Below are positions 25,932 through 34,179 of a stretch of 64,000 bases of DNA, piece after piece. The stretch is from JAFDWI01 sp964449375. GTDB taxonomy: Bacteria > Actinomycetota > Acidimicrobiia > Acidimicrobiales > Iamiaceae. The stretch lies in NCBI GenBank assembly GCA_964449375.1, contig CAYVAS010000005.1, positions 8,670-72,669 of the forward strand, read 5' to 3'. Numbering within the stretch: the first letter of the stretch is position 1; each line of letters opens with the position of its first letter. Both the position numbers and the translations under genes were made by a program. The notes under the pieces were generated by a model, which saw only the letters and a list, made by a program, of their open reading frames with translations, was not told where the DNA came from and searched no databases.

Positions 25932-26906
25932 GTGACAGACGCCGTCCACGAAGTCGTGATCATCGGGTCCGGTCCGGCCGGCTACACCGCCGCCATCTAC
26001 ACCGGGCGAGCCCAGCTCTCACCGTTGATGCTCGAGGGCGAGATCGTGAGCAACACCGACCAGCCCGGCGGTCAGCTCATGTTGACCACCGAGGTGGAGA
26101 ACTACCCGGGTTTCGTCGACGGGATCATGGGGCCGGACCTCATGGCGGCGTTCCGGGCCCAGGCCGAACGCTTCGACACCCAGATCGTGACCCGCCGGGC
26201 CACCCGGGTGGACCTGTCGTCGCGTCCCTACGGGGTCTGGGTGGGCGATCCGGAGGCTTCCGAGCCCACCTACCGCGCCGAAGCGCTGATCATCTCGACG
26301 GGCGCGCAGGCCCTGATGCTCGGGCTGGAACACGAACAACGCCTGCTCGGCCACGGCGTGTCGACCTGTGCGACCTGTGACGCCTTCTTCTTCCGCGGCC
26401 ACGACATCGCGGTGGTGGGAGGTGGCGATTCGGCCATGGAGGAAGCCACGTTCCTGTCCCGGTTCGCCGACTCGGTGACGATCATCCACCGCCGCGACGA
26501 GCTGCGGGCGTCCAAGATCATGCAACAGCGGGCCATGGACGACCCCAAGATCCGCTTCGCCTTCAACAAGGTCGTCGCCGACGTCCACGGCACCGAGCGC
26601 CTGGAGGGGTTGACCCTGACCGACACGGTCACCGGCGAGCAGTCGGAGTTGGCGGTCACCGGGATGTTCGTGGCGATCGGTCACCGACCCAACACCGACC
26701 TGTTCAAGGGCCAGCTCGAGCTGCGCGACGACGGCTACATCGTCGTGCACGACGGCACCCGGACCAGCGTGGCGGGCGTGTTCGCCGCCGGGGACGTGCA
26801 GGATTCGGTCTACCGCCAGGCGGTCACCGCCGCCGGGTCCGGATGTATGGCCGCGCTCGATGCCGAACGTTGGCTGGCCGCCGGAGCCAGCGACGCCGAC
26901 TGGTAA
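25932..26906 (+). CDS. trxB: thioredoxin reductase
   Basis: A 324-residue FAD/NADPH enzyme that reduces thioredoxin in the cytoplasm. The FAD motif GSGPAGYTAAIYTGRAQL is at residues 12-29, the redox-active pair CATC at Cys146/Cys149, the NADPH motif VGGGDSAMEEA follows, and the C-terminal GVFAAGDVQD closes the FAD site. Length is typical. GTG at 25932 has GAGGT upstream. It is followed 20 bases later by trxA and the pair ends in a strong hairpin, so trxB-trxA forms a unit. Confidence 0.97.
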   Translation: MTDAVHEVVIIGSGPAGYTAAIYTGRAQLSPLMLEGEIVSNTDQPGGQLMLTTEVENYPGFVDGIMGPDLMAAFRAQAERFDTQIVTRRATRVDLSSRPYGVWVGDPEASEPTYRAEALIISTGAQALMLGLEHEQRLLGHGVSTCATCDAFFFRGHDIAVVGGGDSAMEEATFLSRFADSVTIIHRRDELRASKIMQQRAMDDPKIRFAFNKVVADVHGTERLEGLTLTDTVTGEQSELAVTGMFVAIGHRPNTDLFKGQLELRDDGYIVVHDGTRTSVAGVFAAGDVQDSVYRQAVTAAGSGCMAALDAERWLAAGASDADW

Positions 26907-26926
26907 GAAGACCCCTGGAGGTTTCC

Positions 26927-27259
26927 ATGTCCGATGCACGTATTCTCACGCTCACCGACGATTCGTTCGAAGAACAGATCAGAAGCGCCGAAACCCCGGT
27001 GCTGGTGGACTTCTGGGCCGACTGGTGCGGGCCCTGCAAGAAGATCGCGCCGATCATCGACGAGCTGGCCGATGAGCACGGGGACCGGATGACCTTCGCC
27101 AAGATGGACATCGACGCGAACCCGCAGATTCCCCTCCAGCACAATGTGATGAGCATTCCTACTCTGATCGTTTTTTCCGATGGGGCCGAGGCCAAGCGGA
27201 TCATCGGCGCCAAGGGCAAGCACCAGCTCGTCGACGAGCTCGACGAATTCCTGTCCTGA
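26927..27259 (+). CDS. trxA: thioredoxin
   Basis: A 110-residue thioredoxin with the active site WCGPC (Cys34, Cys37) in DFWADWCGPCKK, the buried-Asp strand and cis-Pro76 region SIPTLIVF, and a final helix. It keeps cytoplasmic disulfides reduced, using electrons from the adjacent trxB product. The ATG at 26927 has a perfect GGAGG six bases upstream. A strong hairpin begins 6 bases after the stop. Confidence 0.97.
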   Translation: MSDARILTLTDDSFEEQIRSAETPVLVDFWADWCGPCKKIAPIIDELADEHGDRMTFAKMDIDANPQIPLQHNVMSIPTLIVFSDGAEAKRIIGAKGKHQLVDELDEFLS

Positions 27260-27265
27260 ACCCTT

Positions 27266-27305
27266 CGAGGGGTGCGCGGACCCGGTGAGGGTCGCGCACC
27301 CCTCG
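27266..27305 (+). terminator. hairpin after trxA
   Basis: Thirteen-base perfect arms (CGAGGGGTGCGCG at 27266-27278 and its complement at 27293-27305) enclose a 14-base loop that itself has a short ACCC/GGGT stem. There is no clear T run, as is common for actinobacterial terminators. It lies directly after trxA and before the cwlM-like gene. Confidence 0.75.
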
Positions 27306-27330
27306 CCCGGTCTGTCCTCTTTCGCTGCTG

Positions 27331-28344
27331 ATGGCCTCCGACTTCGATCCCGAACCGGGCACGCTTCCGTTGTGTCCCGGTGCCTCGGGCGCTGCGGTCC
27401 GGGACCTGCAGATCCGGCTCCGTCAGAGCGGCCTGCTCGACCACCCGGAGGTCTCGGGGGTCTTCGACGACGCCACCCGGGCCGCGGTGGCGGCCTTTCA
27501 GGAACGCTCGGGGCTTTCGGCGACGGGCACCTGTGATCATCCGACCTGGTCGGCGCTGGTCGAATCCGGCTACAGCCTGGGCGACCGGCTGTTGTACCGG
27601 CGGCAGCCGATGCTCCGTGGCGACGACGTGGCCGCGCTCCAGCGCCGCCTGAGCGAACTCGGGTTCCACAGCGGACGGGTCGACGGCATCTTCGGCCCCG
27701 ACACCGAGGCCGGGGTCCAGGCGTTCCAGCGCAACACCGGCCTGGTCACCGACGGGGTGGTCGGCCCGGACGTGATCGCGCAGCTCCGGCGCCTGGGCCC
27801 GATCGAGGGTCTGATCACCAAGGCGCACCTGGCCGAACGGCTCCGACTCCAGGACGCCCCCCACGACCTGTTCGGCGCCCGCGTGGCGGTGGCCCAGCCC
27901 GGCACGTTGCCCGCGCTGACCCACAACCTCATCGGTCGGCTGGACTCCTCGGGCGCGTCGACGTTGGCGGTCCATCACCCCGAGGGCAGCGCCCAGGCGG
28001 GCGAGGCCAACCGCTTCGAGGCCCACTGTTTCGTGGGGTGCACGTTGCGTGAGGAGGTCGGGGCGCGCCTGTCCTACTACCGCACCGACGGATTCGAGTC
28101 CGCCGGAGGGCGCCGGCTGGCCCTGGTCGCCGCCCAGCACCTGGGTGCGGCCGGCCTCGCCGGGCCGATCGACGTGCAGGGCATGCGGATCCCGGTACTA
28201 CGGGAGACCCGCATGCCGGCGCTGTGGTGCGAGCTGGGCCCGGCGAGCTGGGTCGTCGAACACGCCGGAGCGGTGGCCGGGGCGCTCACCGGAGCGATCG
28301 CGGAATGGATCGCCTCACCGGTCGAGGATCCCGACCAGGTCTGA
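27331..28344 (+). CDS. cwlM: CwlM-like protein: two peptidoglycan-binding domains plus degenerate amidase domain
   Basis: A 337-residue protein with two N-terminal PG_binding_1 domains (GAAVRDLQIRLRQSGLL..., GDDVAALQRRLSELGFH...) and a C-terminal amidase_3-like domain. The domain order and position after trxA match mycobacterial CwlM, which is not a hydrolase but a regulator of peptidoglycan precursor synthesis controlled by a PknB-type kinase. Here the first zinc motif (DPGHGG in active enzymes) is not present: the segment after the second binding domain goes straight into an Ala/Leu helix. LAVHHPEGS and FEAHCFVG may be remnants of the third ligand region. There is no signal peptide. An active PknB-like kinase lies 2.5 kb upstream. 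Confidence 0.82.
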   Translation: MASDFDPEPGTLPLCPGASGAAVRDLQIRLRQSGLLDHPEVSGVFDDATRAAVAAFQERSGLSATGTCDHPTWSALVESGYSLGDRLLYRRQPMLRGDDVAALQRRLSELGFHSGRVDGIFGPDTEAGVQAFQRNTGLVTDGVVGPDVIAQLRRLGPIEGLITKAHLAERLRLQDAPHDLFGARVAVAQPGTLPALTHNLIGRLDSSGASTLAVHHPEGSAQAGEANRFEAHCFVGCTLREEVGARLSYYRTDGFESAGGRRLALVAAQHLGAAGLAGPIDVQGMRIPVLRETRMPALWCELGPASWVVEHAGAVAGALTGAIAEWIASPVEDPDQV

Positions 28345-28414
28345 AGAACCTCAAGGTCGGGCGCCCTGGAGCCCTTGGCAAGGGTCCTCCCCCAAGTCCT
28401 GCTTCAACCGGTTC

Positions 28415-28439
28415 CCACAACCTTGACCACAGGTTGTGG
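28415..28439. terminator. dyad between convergent cwlM and parB (bidirectional terminator candidate)
   Basis: CCACAACCT (28415-28423) and its exact complement (28431-28439) are separated by 7 bases, placed between two converging genes. The right arm runs into TGTGGATAG, which is one base from the complement of the DnaA box consensus, so a DnaA-binding role is an alternative. Confidence 0.55.
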
Positions 28440-28494
28440 ATAGAGCCTGGCGGTCCACTTCAGGGCCGTCGGGTCGAGCTGGAGCCCCGCGAGG

Positions 28495-29394
28495 TCAGTC
28501 GCCGCCGGCGTCGGGTTGGCCGGGACTGCCGGTCATCGCCCGGTAGATGCGCTCCAGATCCTCCAGCGATGCAAAGTCGATGACGACCTTGCCCCGCTTG
28601 GCGCCCATCGTCACGTTCACCCGGGTGTCGAGGCGGTCCGACAGCAGCTCCTCGAGCTCCAACAGCCCCGGAGGGCGCAGGGCGCTGCCCCGCGGCGAGG
28701 GCTGGGGCGGGTCCTCGGTCTCGGTCCGCCGCCGGACGGCGTCTTCGACCTGACGGACCGAATAACCCGCGCTCACGGCCTTGCGGGCCAGGGCCTCCTG
28801 AAAGGTCCGGTCGGGGCTGCCCAACAGCGCCCGAGCGTGGCCGGCGGTCAGGTGTCCGTCGTGCACCAACCGCTGGACCGCCGGGGGAAGCTGGAACAGA
28901 CGCAGGGTGTTGGACACCGCCGCCCGGCTCTTGCCGACCCGGCGGGCGACCTGTTCGTGGGTGAGCGAGAAGTCGTCGAGGAGCTGCTGGTAGGCGGCGG
29001 CCTCCTCCAGCGGGTTGAGGTCCTCCCGATGCAGGTTCTCCACCAGGGCCTGTTCGAGCGCTGCGGTGTCGCTGGCGTCGCGCACCACCACGGGAATCAC
29101 CGAGAGTCCGGCCCGCCGGGCGGCCCGCCATCGCCGCTCCCCCGCGATCAGCTCGAAGGTTCCGTCGCCGGCGTCGCGCACCAGGACCGGCTGCAGCACC
29201 CCCAGCTCCCGGATGGACGCGGTCAGCGAGGTGAGGGCCTCCTCGTCGAAGTGGGTCCGTGGCTGGAAGCGGTTGGCCACGATGCTGGTGACGGGCACCT
29301 CCACCAACCCTTCGGCCGCCGCCGGCGCCCCCGCTGGTGCCTCATTCGGAATGAGCGCTCCCAGTCCCTTCCCCAGTCCGCTACGCCGCGCCAT
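28495..29394 (-). CDS. parB: chromosome partitioning protein ParB
   Basis: A 299-residue CTPase/DNA-binding protein that loads at parS sites and spreads along DNA. The N-terminus RRSGLGKGLGALIP is typical, followed by the CTP-binding motifs (LIAGERRWRAARRAG and ALVENLHREDLNPLEEA), a helix-turn-helix region (THEQVARRVGKSRAAVSNTLRLFQLP), and a C-terminal dimerisation domain. The ATG at 29394 has AAGGAG seven bases upstream; a GTG one codon earlier is possible. It overlaps parA by 14 bases. Five parS sites lie 1 kb upstream of it. Confidence 0.96.
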   Translation of the reverse strand: MARRSGLGKGLGALIPNEAPAGAPAAAEGLVEVPVTSIVANRFQPRTHFDEEALTSLTASIRELGVLQPVLVRDAGDGTFELIAGERRWRAARRAGLSVIPVVVRDASDTAALEQALVENLHREDLNPLEEAAAYQQLLDDFSLTHEQVARRVGKSRAAVSNTLRLFQLPPAVQRLVHDGHLTAGHARALLGSPDRTFQEALARKAVSAGYSVRQVEDAVRRRTETEDPPQPSPRGSALRPPGLLELEELLSDRLDTRVNVTMGAKRGKVVIDFASLEDLERIYRAMTGSPGQPDAGGD

Positions 29395-30259
29395 CACTGA
29401 TCTCCTTTGCGAGTTCCCGGTAGGCCAGTGCCCCCCGGGACCGTGAATCGAATGCGATGATCGGTTGCCCGAACGAGGGCGCCTCCGACAGGCGCACCGT
29501 CCGGGGCACCATCGTCCGGGCCACCCGGTCGCCGAAGTGCTCGCGCACCTCGGCCGCGACCTGGTCCGACAACTTGGTCCGGGCGTCGTACATCACCAGC
29601 ACGATGGTGGAGATCTCCAACGCGGCGTTCAGTCCCCGCCGCACCAGCTCCACGTTGTTGGACAACTGCCCCAGGCCCTCCAGCGCGTAGTACTCACACT
29701 GGATGGGCACCAGCACCTCGGTGGCCGCGGCCAGCGCGTTGATCGTCAGCAGGCCGAGAGAGGGCGGACAGTCGATGAACACGTAGTCGTAGTCGTCGCG
29801 CACCTCGGCCAGCGCGTTGCGCAACTTGAGCTCGCGGCTGAACGCGGGCACCAGCTCGATCTCGGCTCCTGCGAGGTCCAGGCTGGAGGGCGCCACGAAC
29901 AGGCCCTTGATCGATGTGGCCTCCACGGCGTCCTCGATGGGCACGTCGCGCATGATGACGTCGTACATCGAGGCATCCAGACCTCGAATGTTGATCCCCA
30001 ACCCCGTGCTGGCGTTGCCCTGGGGGTCCAGGTCAACCACCAGCACCCGGTGACCCAGATCGGCCAGGCAGGCACCGAGGTTGATCGCTGTCGTGGTCTT
30101 GCCCACCCCGCCCTTCTGGTTCGCCACGGCGATCCAGCGCGGCAGGCTCCGGAGCGTGCGCTCGGGTACCTCCGCGGCCGGCTCGGCCTCCGAGTTCGCG
30201 GTCGCTGTGACCGCCGGTTCGGTGTGAGGTTCGGTTGCCACCTGGTGTGAGCTGCTCAC
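29381..30259 (-). CDS. parA: chromosome partitioning ATPase ParA (Soj)
   Basis: A 292-residue Walker-type ATPase that binds DNA non-specifically and, with ParB, segregates the origin. The deviant Walker A KGGVGKTTTAINLG carries the signature Lys, and VLVVDLDPQGNASTGLG and YVFIDCPPSLGLLT are the A' and B motifs. A ~40-residue Glu/Ala/Thr-rich N-terminal extension precedes the ATPase domain. I place the start at GTG 30259, which has AGGTGG just upstream; the frame is open to 30301. parB follows with an overlap. Confidence 0.95.
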   Translation of the reverse strand: MSSSHQVATEPHTEPAVTATANSEAEPAAEVPERTLRSLPRWIAVANQKGGVGKTTTAINLGACLADLGHRVLVVDLDPQGNASTGLGINIRGLDASMYDVIMRDVPIEDAVEATSIKGLFVAPSSLDLAGAEIELVPAFSRELKLRNALAEVRDDYDYVFIDCPPSLGLLTINALAAATEVLVPIQCEYYALEGLGQLSNNVELVRRGLNAALEISTIVLVMYDARTKLSDQVAAEVREHFGDRVARTMVPRTVRLSEAPSFGQPIIAFDSRSRGALAYRELAKEISDGAA

Positions 30260-30332
30260 CGGCCACCTACGACGGACATGGGTGAAGTCTGCACGGCGCA
30301 ATCCTGCCCGCTCGCGGCCGTGAGGTCAAGTC

Positions 30333-30348
30333 GGTTCCACGTGAAACC
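30333..30348. promoter_or_regulatory. parS: parS site 1
   Basis: GGTTCCACGTGAAACC matches the 16-base parS palindrome with one mismatch in the left arm. It lies 74 bases upstream of parA. Confidence 0.85.
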
Positions 30349-30480
30349 TTGGGTTTTTCGCGCTCTGGTCCTTTCCGGCCCGATGAGTCGAGCACACTGC
30401 CGCCACGGCTGAAACCAACCGGTGGTGCTGCTGACCGACGAGGACGGTTGGCGCCGGATGGAGAACTCCCCCAGTCGATG

Positions 30481-30496
30481 CGTTTCACGTGGAACG
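30481..30496. promoter_or_regulatory. parS: parS site 2
   Basis: CGTTTCACGTGGAACG is a parS palindrome with one mismatch in the right arm. Confidence 0.85.
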
Positions 30497-30618
30497 TCGC
30501 CCGATCAGGCTCGTCGAAAGTAGGTCGGCGCTTCTGCGTCGAGGTGCGTGGTCCCCGGACAGAGAATGCCCTGCTTCCCGTTTTCGAGGGTCCACTTGGC
30601 GTCGTCGAGCAGGTCAGG

Positions 30619-30634
30619 TGTTTCACGTGAAACC
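30619..30634. promoter_or_regulatory. parS: parS site 3
   Basis: TGTTTCACGTGAAACC contains the complete 14-base core GTTTCACGTGAAAC with no mismatch. Confidence 0.95.
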
Positions 30635-30745
30635 AGCGCTGGGCACCGCCGACGAGCAGCGACCCATGCGGCCTGGGACCCGAGGCGGACGCCGCGGCGC
30701 CATGGCTTGGCCCGCGCTTGGACGAGTTCGAGCGGGGGAGTGGAC

Positions 30746-30761
30746 GGTTTCACGTGAAACG
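30746..30761. promoter_or_regulatory. parS: parS site 4
   Basis: A complete core GTTTCACGTGAAAC with no mismatch, 39 bases from site 5. Confidence 0.95.
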
Positions 30762-30784
30762 GACCGCCGGGCCCCCTCTGGGGC

Positions 30785-30800
30785 GGTTTCACGTGAAACG
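30785..30800. promoter_or_regulatory. parS: parS site 5
   Basis: A complete core GTTTCACGTGAAAC with no mismatch; it lies 51 bases from the end of rsmG. Confidence 0.95.
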
Positions 30801-30851
30801 GCCAGTCCGGGCGGCGCCGCGCCGGGGCTCGATCCGGGCTGGGTCAGCGCG

Positions 30852-31499
30852 TCAGAACAACGGGCGTTTGGCGGGAATGCCGACCCGGCGGGGAAAGCGG
30901 TCGGGACACGGCGCGCTCTGCTCCAGGATCGTGTAGGCGGGAGGGCCGACGACCTGGTCGATCACCGTCAGACCGATCGGGGCGAGGCCGTCCGCCGGCC
31001 ACCGGCCGTCGGGGGAGCGGGACCCCGAGGGCGGGTCGCTCACGATGAGGCGCCCGCCGACGCGGAGCAGGGGAGCGGCGCACTCGGCCACGACGGCGGG
31101 AGGGCCGAAGCTCCGGGCCACGACGACGTCGAATCGGGCCCGACGCTGCGGATCCCGCCCGGCCTCCTCGGCTCGCGCCACCATCACGCTCAGGCGATCG
31201 GCCAGGCCCAGGTCCTGGACCGCCTCGGTCAGGTGCGCGCCGCGGCGGGTCGAGCCCTCCAGCAGCTCGCCCTGAAGGTCCGGCCGTTCCACGGCGACCA
31301 CGAGGCCCGGTACGCCACCTCCCGAGCCCAGGTCGACGAACGTCGAAGCGTCCGCCGGGATCGCCCGGGTCAGTGCCCGGGCGTGGTCGAGATGCTCGTG
31401 CACCGGGCCGGGACCCAGATGTCCGGCCGCCCGGGCGCGCTCGAGCACGTCGAGCAGGCCGCGCTCGGGGTCCGACTCACGCTGGGATGGACCGGTCAT
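30852..31499 (-). CDS. rsmG: 16S rRNA (guanine527-N7)-methyltransferase
   Basis: A 215-residue class I methyltransferase (formerly gidB) that methylates G527 of 16S rRNA. The SAM-binding motif FVDLGSGGGVPGLVVA and the following RRGAHLTEAVQDLGL helix, plus VVVARSFGPPAVVAEC, are the family features. It follows jag with a 23-base gap in the conserved rpmH-rnpA-yidD-yidC-jag-rsmG order. Confidence 0.94.
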   Translation of the reverse strand: MTGPSQRESDPERGLLDVLERARAAGHLGPGPVHEHLDHARALTRAIPADASTFVDLGSGGGVPGLVVAVERPDLQGELLEGSTRRGAHLTEAVQDLGLADRLSVMVARAEEAGRDPQRRARFDVVVARSFGPPAVVAECAAPLLRVGGRLIVSDPPSGSRSPDGRWPADGLAPIGLTVIDQVVGPPAYTILEQSAPCPDRFPRRVGIPAKRPLF

Positions 31500-31522
31500 G
31501 GTGCCGGCGCCGAACGGTCGGC

Positions 31523-32443
31523 TCAGGCGTCGTCTGCGGCAATGACGACCCAGCGACGGGGTTCGTGACCCTCCGACGACGTGCGGACGCCATCCAGGGC
31601 GTTCACGGTGTCGTGGACGAGCTTGCGGTCCGACGACGGCATCGGCTCGAGTGCCCGGGCCTTGCCGTCCTCGCGCACCTCGTTCGCGATCTTCTCGACG
31701 AACGTCACCAGCGCGGCGCGGCGCTTGGCCCGGTAGCCGTTGACGTCGACGTGGACGTGGCCTTCCCAGGACCCGCCGGCCTGCTTCTGCAGCGAGATGC
31801 GGGCGAGGTCCTGAATGGCGTTCATGGTCTGTCCCCGCGGTCCGATCAGCAGCCCGAGACCGTCCCCTTCGACGTTCACGGTGGCGTTGTCGTCGTCGGT
31901 GCGATCGGTGGTCACCTCTCCGGAGTACCCGAACACGTCGAGCAGTCCCTGGAGAAACGACTCGGTCGCGGCGACCTGTTCGTCGAGGGTCATCGTCATG
32001 GCTTGTCTTCCTTCTTCCTTGGCGGGCTTGGCGGACCGGTCGCTCCCGGCGGAACCCCCGCCCCGGGAGGAGCGGCGGCGACGGGAGCGCTTGGCGCCAT
32101 CGTCGGTGGCGGCGGTCGGTGCATCGTCTCCAGCATCGGCCGGCGCCGCGTCGGGCGCGGACGCCCCGGCCTCCGCGGACTTGGCAGGCTGTCGGGACGA
32201 ACGGCTCTCGCCATCGCGTCCGCCTCCGCGGGTTCGGCGGGAGCGGCGCTCGGTCTTGGGCGGCGGCGTGCGGGGGGCCACCCGGGCACGGACCCGGGCG
32301 TTGCCTCGGAGCTGGTTGAACAGCCCCCGGCGGGGCTCCTCGAGGACCACGAACTCGGCTTCGTCGTGGTCGATCCCCAGCTCGTCGAGCGCTCGCTCCT
32401 TGGCTGCTTCCACCGATTTCGCCGTGATTTCAACCCATTCCAT
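31523..32443 (-). CDS. jag: RNA-binding protein Jag/KhpB (SpoIIIJ-associated)
   Basis: A 306-residue protein in three parts. Residues 1-55 form the Jag-N domain (VEITAKSVEAAKERALDELG, then VLEEPRRGLFN). A ~90-residue highly charged linker with RRSRR runs follows. The C-terminal part has a KH domain (GLLIGPRGQTMNAIQDLARI) and an R3H domain (RRAALVTFVEKIANEVREDG ... EPMPSSDRKLVHDTV, with SEGHEPRR). Homologues bind RNA and help control cell-wall growth. The gene follows yidC by 35 bases, as in most Gram-positive bacteria. Confidence 0.93.
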   Translation of the reverse strand: MEWVEITAKSVEAAKERALDELGIDHDEAEFVVLEEPRRGLFNQLRGNARVRARVAPRTPPPKTERRSRRTRGGGRDGESRSSRQPAKSAEAGASAPDAAPADAGDDAPTAATDDGAKRSRRRRSSRGGGSAGSDRSAKPAKEEGRQAMTMTLDEQVAATESFLQGLLDVFGYSGEVTTDRTDDDNATVNVEGDGLGLLIGPRGQTMNAIQDLARISLQKQAGGSWEGHVHVDVNGYRAKRRAALVTFVEKIANEVREDGKARALEPMPSSDRKLVHDTVNALDGVRTSSEGHEPRRWVVIAADDA

Positions 32444-32478
32444 ACTCGTTCACCCTCTTTCCGCACTGAGCGACCCGG

Positions 32479-33903
32479 TCAGTCGCGCTTTCTGGAGCCG
32501 CTCGGACGCGGCGGTGCCTTTCGGCTGGGCGCCGACTTCGGGGGAGAGCGGTCGGGACGCTGCTTGGCGCCCCCGTCGGCCTTGGCGCTCGAGGACGACC
32601 TCCGGCTCGCCTCGCCGGAACCGGCGGGACGCTTCCTGGCTCCGGTCGACCCCTGCCGGGACGGACCGGCACCCGTGGGCCGTTGGCCGGTCTTCTTCTT
32701 CGATCCCGAACCGGCCGAGGCGGACTTCTTGGCACCCTGGCGCGGCGCCCCCGACTTCTTGGCACCAGACTTCTGGCCGGCCTGTTTCTGGCCGCCCGCC
32801 TTCTTCTGGGCGCCAGACCTCTGCCCACCAGGCTTGCCGGACCCCTGTTTCTTTCCGGAGCCCTGCTTGGGGCCCCCTTGTCTGCCCGAGCCCTGGCGAC
32901 CCTGCCCACCGCCCCCGCTTCTGGCGCCCGCCTTCTTCTGGGCACCGCTGCGCGCGGCCGGCCGGCTGGGCTCCTCGTCCTCGTCGTCGTCCATGCCTCC
33001 GGGGGGCTCGATCAGGCGGGCGAAGAAGCCCTTCTTCTCGCCCTGATCGCGGCGCACCTCGGTTGCGGTCGTGGGAATGGCAATCGCGTTCGGCCCGGTA
33101 TAAAACGTCCGGGTGACCATCGCCTGTTGCCCAATACGAAACAGCGAAGAAACCAGAAAGTAGACCACCACACCGGCCGGAATGATGATGTAGACGACCC
33201 CCAGCACGATCGGCATGACCTTCATCATCATCTGTTGCGTGGGGTTCATCATCGAGTTCTTCGGCTGACGCCGTTGGATCTGCTGCTGCTGGGCATAGGT
33301 CAGCCCCATGACGACCAGCACCATCAGCAGGTACGGCAGCGCGGCGACCAGCCCGGTCGAGAAGGTGGCCCAGGCGCTCTGCGAAAGGTCCAGACCGAAC
33401 GAGCTCATCACCCGCGTCGTCGACAGGTCCTGGTACAGCGCCGAGGACGAGTCGAGGTACGCAGGGTGGAAGAATCCGGCGTTCGCAAAGGTTCCGACGC
33501 CCTCGACGCAGGCGTTGGTGCCGCCGATCGAACACGCCACCGAGTGACCGAGGTCCTCCCCGAAGGGCCCTCGCTTGGTCAGCCCCAGGAGCACCGCGTA
33601 CAAGATGAAGAACACCGGAAGCTGCAACAGCATCGGCAGACAGCCACCCAACGGAGAAAGCTTGTTCTCCTGGTAGAACTTCATCATCTCTTCGTTGAGC
33701 TTCTGGCGGTCGTCCTTGTAGCGATTCTGCAGCTTCTTGATCTCGGGCTGCAGCGCCTGCATGGCGAGCATCGACCGGGTGCTCTTGAAGGTGAGCGGCG
33801 CCAGGATCAGCATGATCACCAGCGTGAAGAGGATGATCGATCCGCCATAGGATGGCCAGAACGAATAGAGGAATTCGAGCAGTCGAGCGAGGAGTCCGAA
33901 CAT
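32479..33903 (-). CDS. yidC: membrane protein insertase YidC with very long basic tail
   Basis: A 474-residue YidC/Oxa1 protein that inserts proteins into the cytoplasmic membrane. The insertase core is in the first ~300 residues: LLEFLYSFWPSYGGSIILFT, the coiled cytoplasmic hairpin (ALQPEIKKLQNRYKDDRQKL), SPLGGCLPMLLQLPVFFILY and three further helices. The hydrophilic groove Arg (LAPLTFKSTRSM region) is present. After an acidic DDDEDEE patch come ~170 residues of low-complexity Lys/Arg/Gly/Ser sequence (for example KSGAKKSGAPRQGAKKSAS), far longer and more basic than usual. Basic YidC tails bind ribosomes in other bacteria. It starts directly after the yidD stop codon. Confidence 0.93.
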   Translation of the reverse strand: MFGLLARLLEFLYSFWPSYGGSIILFTLVIMLILAPLTFKSTRSMLAMQALQPEIKKLQNRYKDDRQKLNEEMMKFYQENKLSPLGGCLPMLLQLPVFFILYAVLLGLTKRGPFGEDLGHSVACSIGGTNACVEGVGTFANAGFFHPAYLDSSSALYQDLSTTRVMSSFGLDLSQSAWATFSTGLVAALPYLLMVLVVMGLTYAQQQQIQRRQPKNSMMNPTQQMMMKVMPIVLGVVYIIIPAGVVVYFLVSSLFRIGQQAMVTRTFYTGPNAIAIPTTATEVRRDQGEKKGFFARLIEPPGGMDDDEDEEPSRPAARSGAQKKAGARSGGGGQGRQGSGRQGGPKQGSGKKQGSGKPGGQRSGAQKKAGGQKQAGQKSGAKKSGAPRQGAKKSASAGSGSKKKTGQRPTGAGPSRQGSTGARKRPAGSGEASRRSSSSAKADGGAKQRPDRSPPKSAPSRKAPPRPSGSRKRD

Positions 33904-34179
33904 CTACATCACTTTCCGTTCGCCGGCGACGGGCGCCGCCGCGTGGGGCTCGGGGACGGGATCCCAGCCCTGACCTCCCCAGGGATGACACCGGAGCAGG
34001 CGCCGTAGGGTCAACCAGGACCCCCGCGCCGCGCCGTACACCTCGAGAGCCTCCAAGCCGTAGGAGGAACAGCTCGGTTCGTACCGGCACGGCGAAGGCC
34101 GACCGGCGCGGACACGCTGGTAGAACCGGATCGGAGCTTGCAGCACGCGGGCGGGCCGGCTCGCCGTCGCCCCGGTCAC
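33904..34179 (-). CDS. yidD: membrane protein insertion efficiency factor YidD
   Basis: A 91-residue protein with the diagnostic IRFYQRVRAGRPSPCRYEPS, CSSYGLEALEVYGAARGSWL and RRLLRCHPWGGQGWDPVP motifs, including the three conserved cysteines. YidD is a small amphipathic factor that helps YidC-mediated insertion. The GTG at 34179 overlaps the rnpA stop codon as GTGA and has GGAGGG five bases upstream. The frame is open further upstream but runs across rnpA and is not coding. Confidence 0.92.
   Translation of the reverse strand: MTGATASRPARVLQAPIRFYQRVRAGRPSPCRYEPSCSSYGLEALEVYGAARGSWLTLRRLLRCHPWGGQGWDPVPEPHAAAPVAGERKVM

Larger units (their letters stand above)
30260..30851. other. parA-rsmG intergenic region holding the parS cluster
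   Basis: This 592-base stretch has no convincing gene on either strand; the frames that cross it have atypical composition. It contains five copies of the ParB target around the core TTTCACGTGAAA within 470 bases, and must also carry the parA-parB promoter, which I could not define. Confidence 0.8.

Noticed and set aside
30349..30630. Small plus-strand frame in the parS region
   Set aside because: It runs through parS palindromes, has no ribosome site and no family resemblance.
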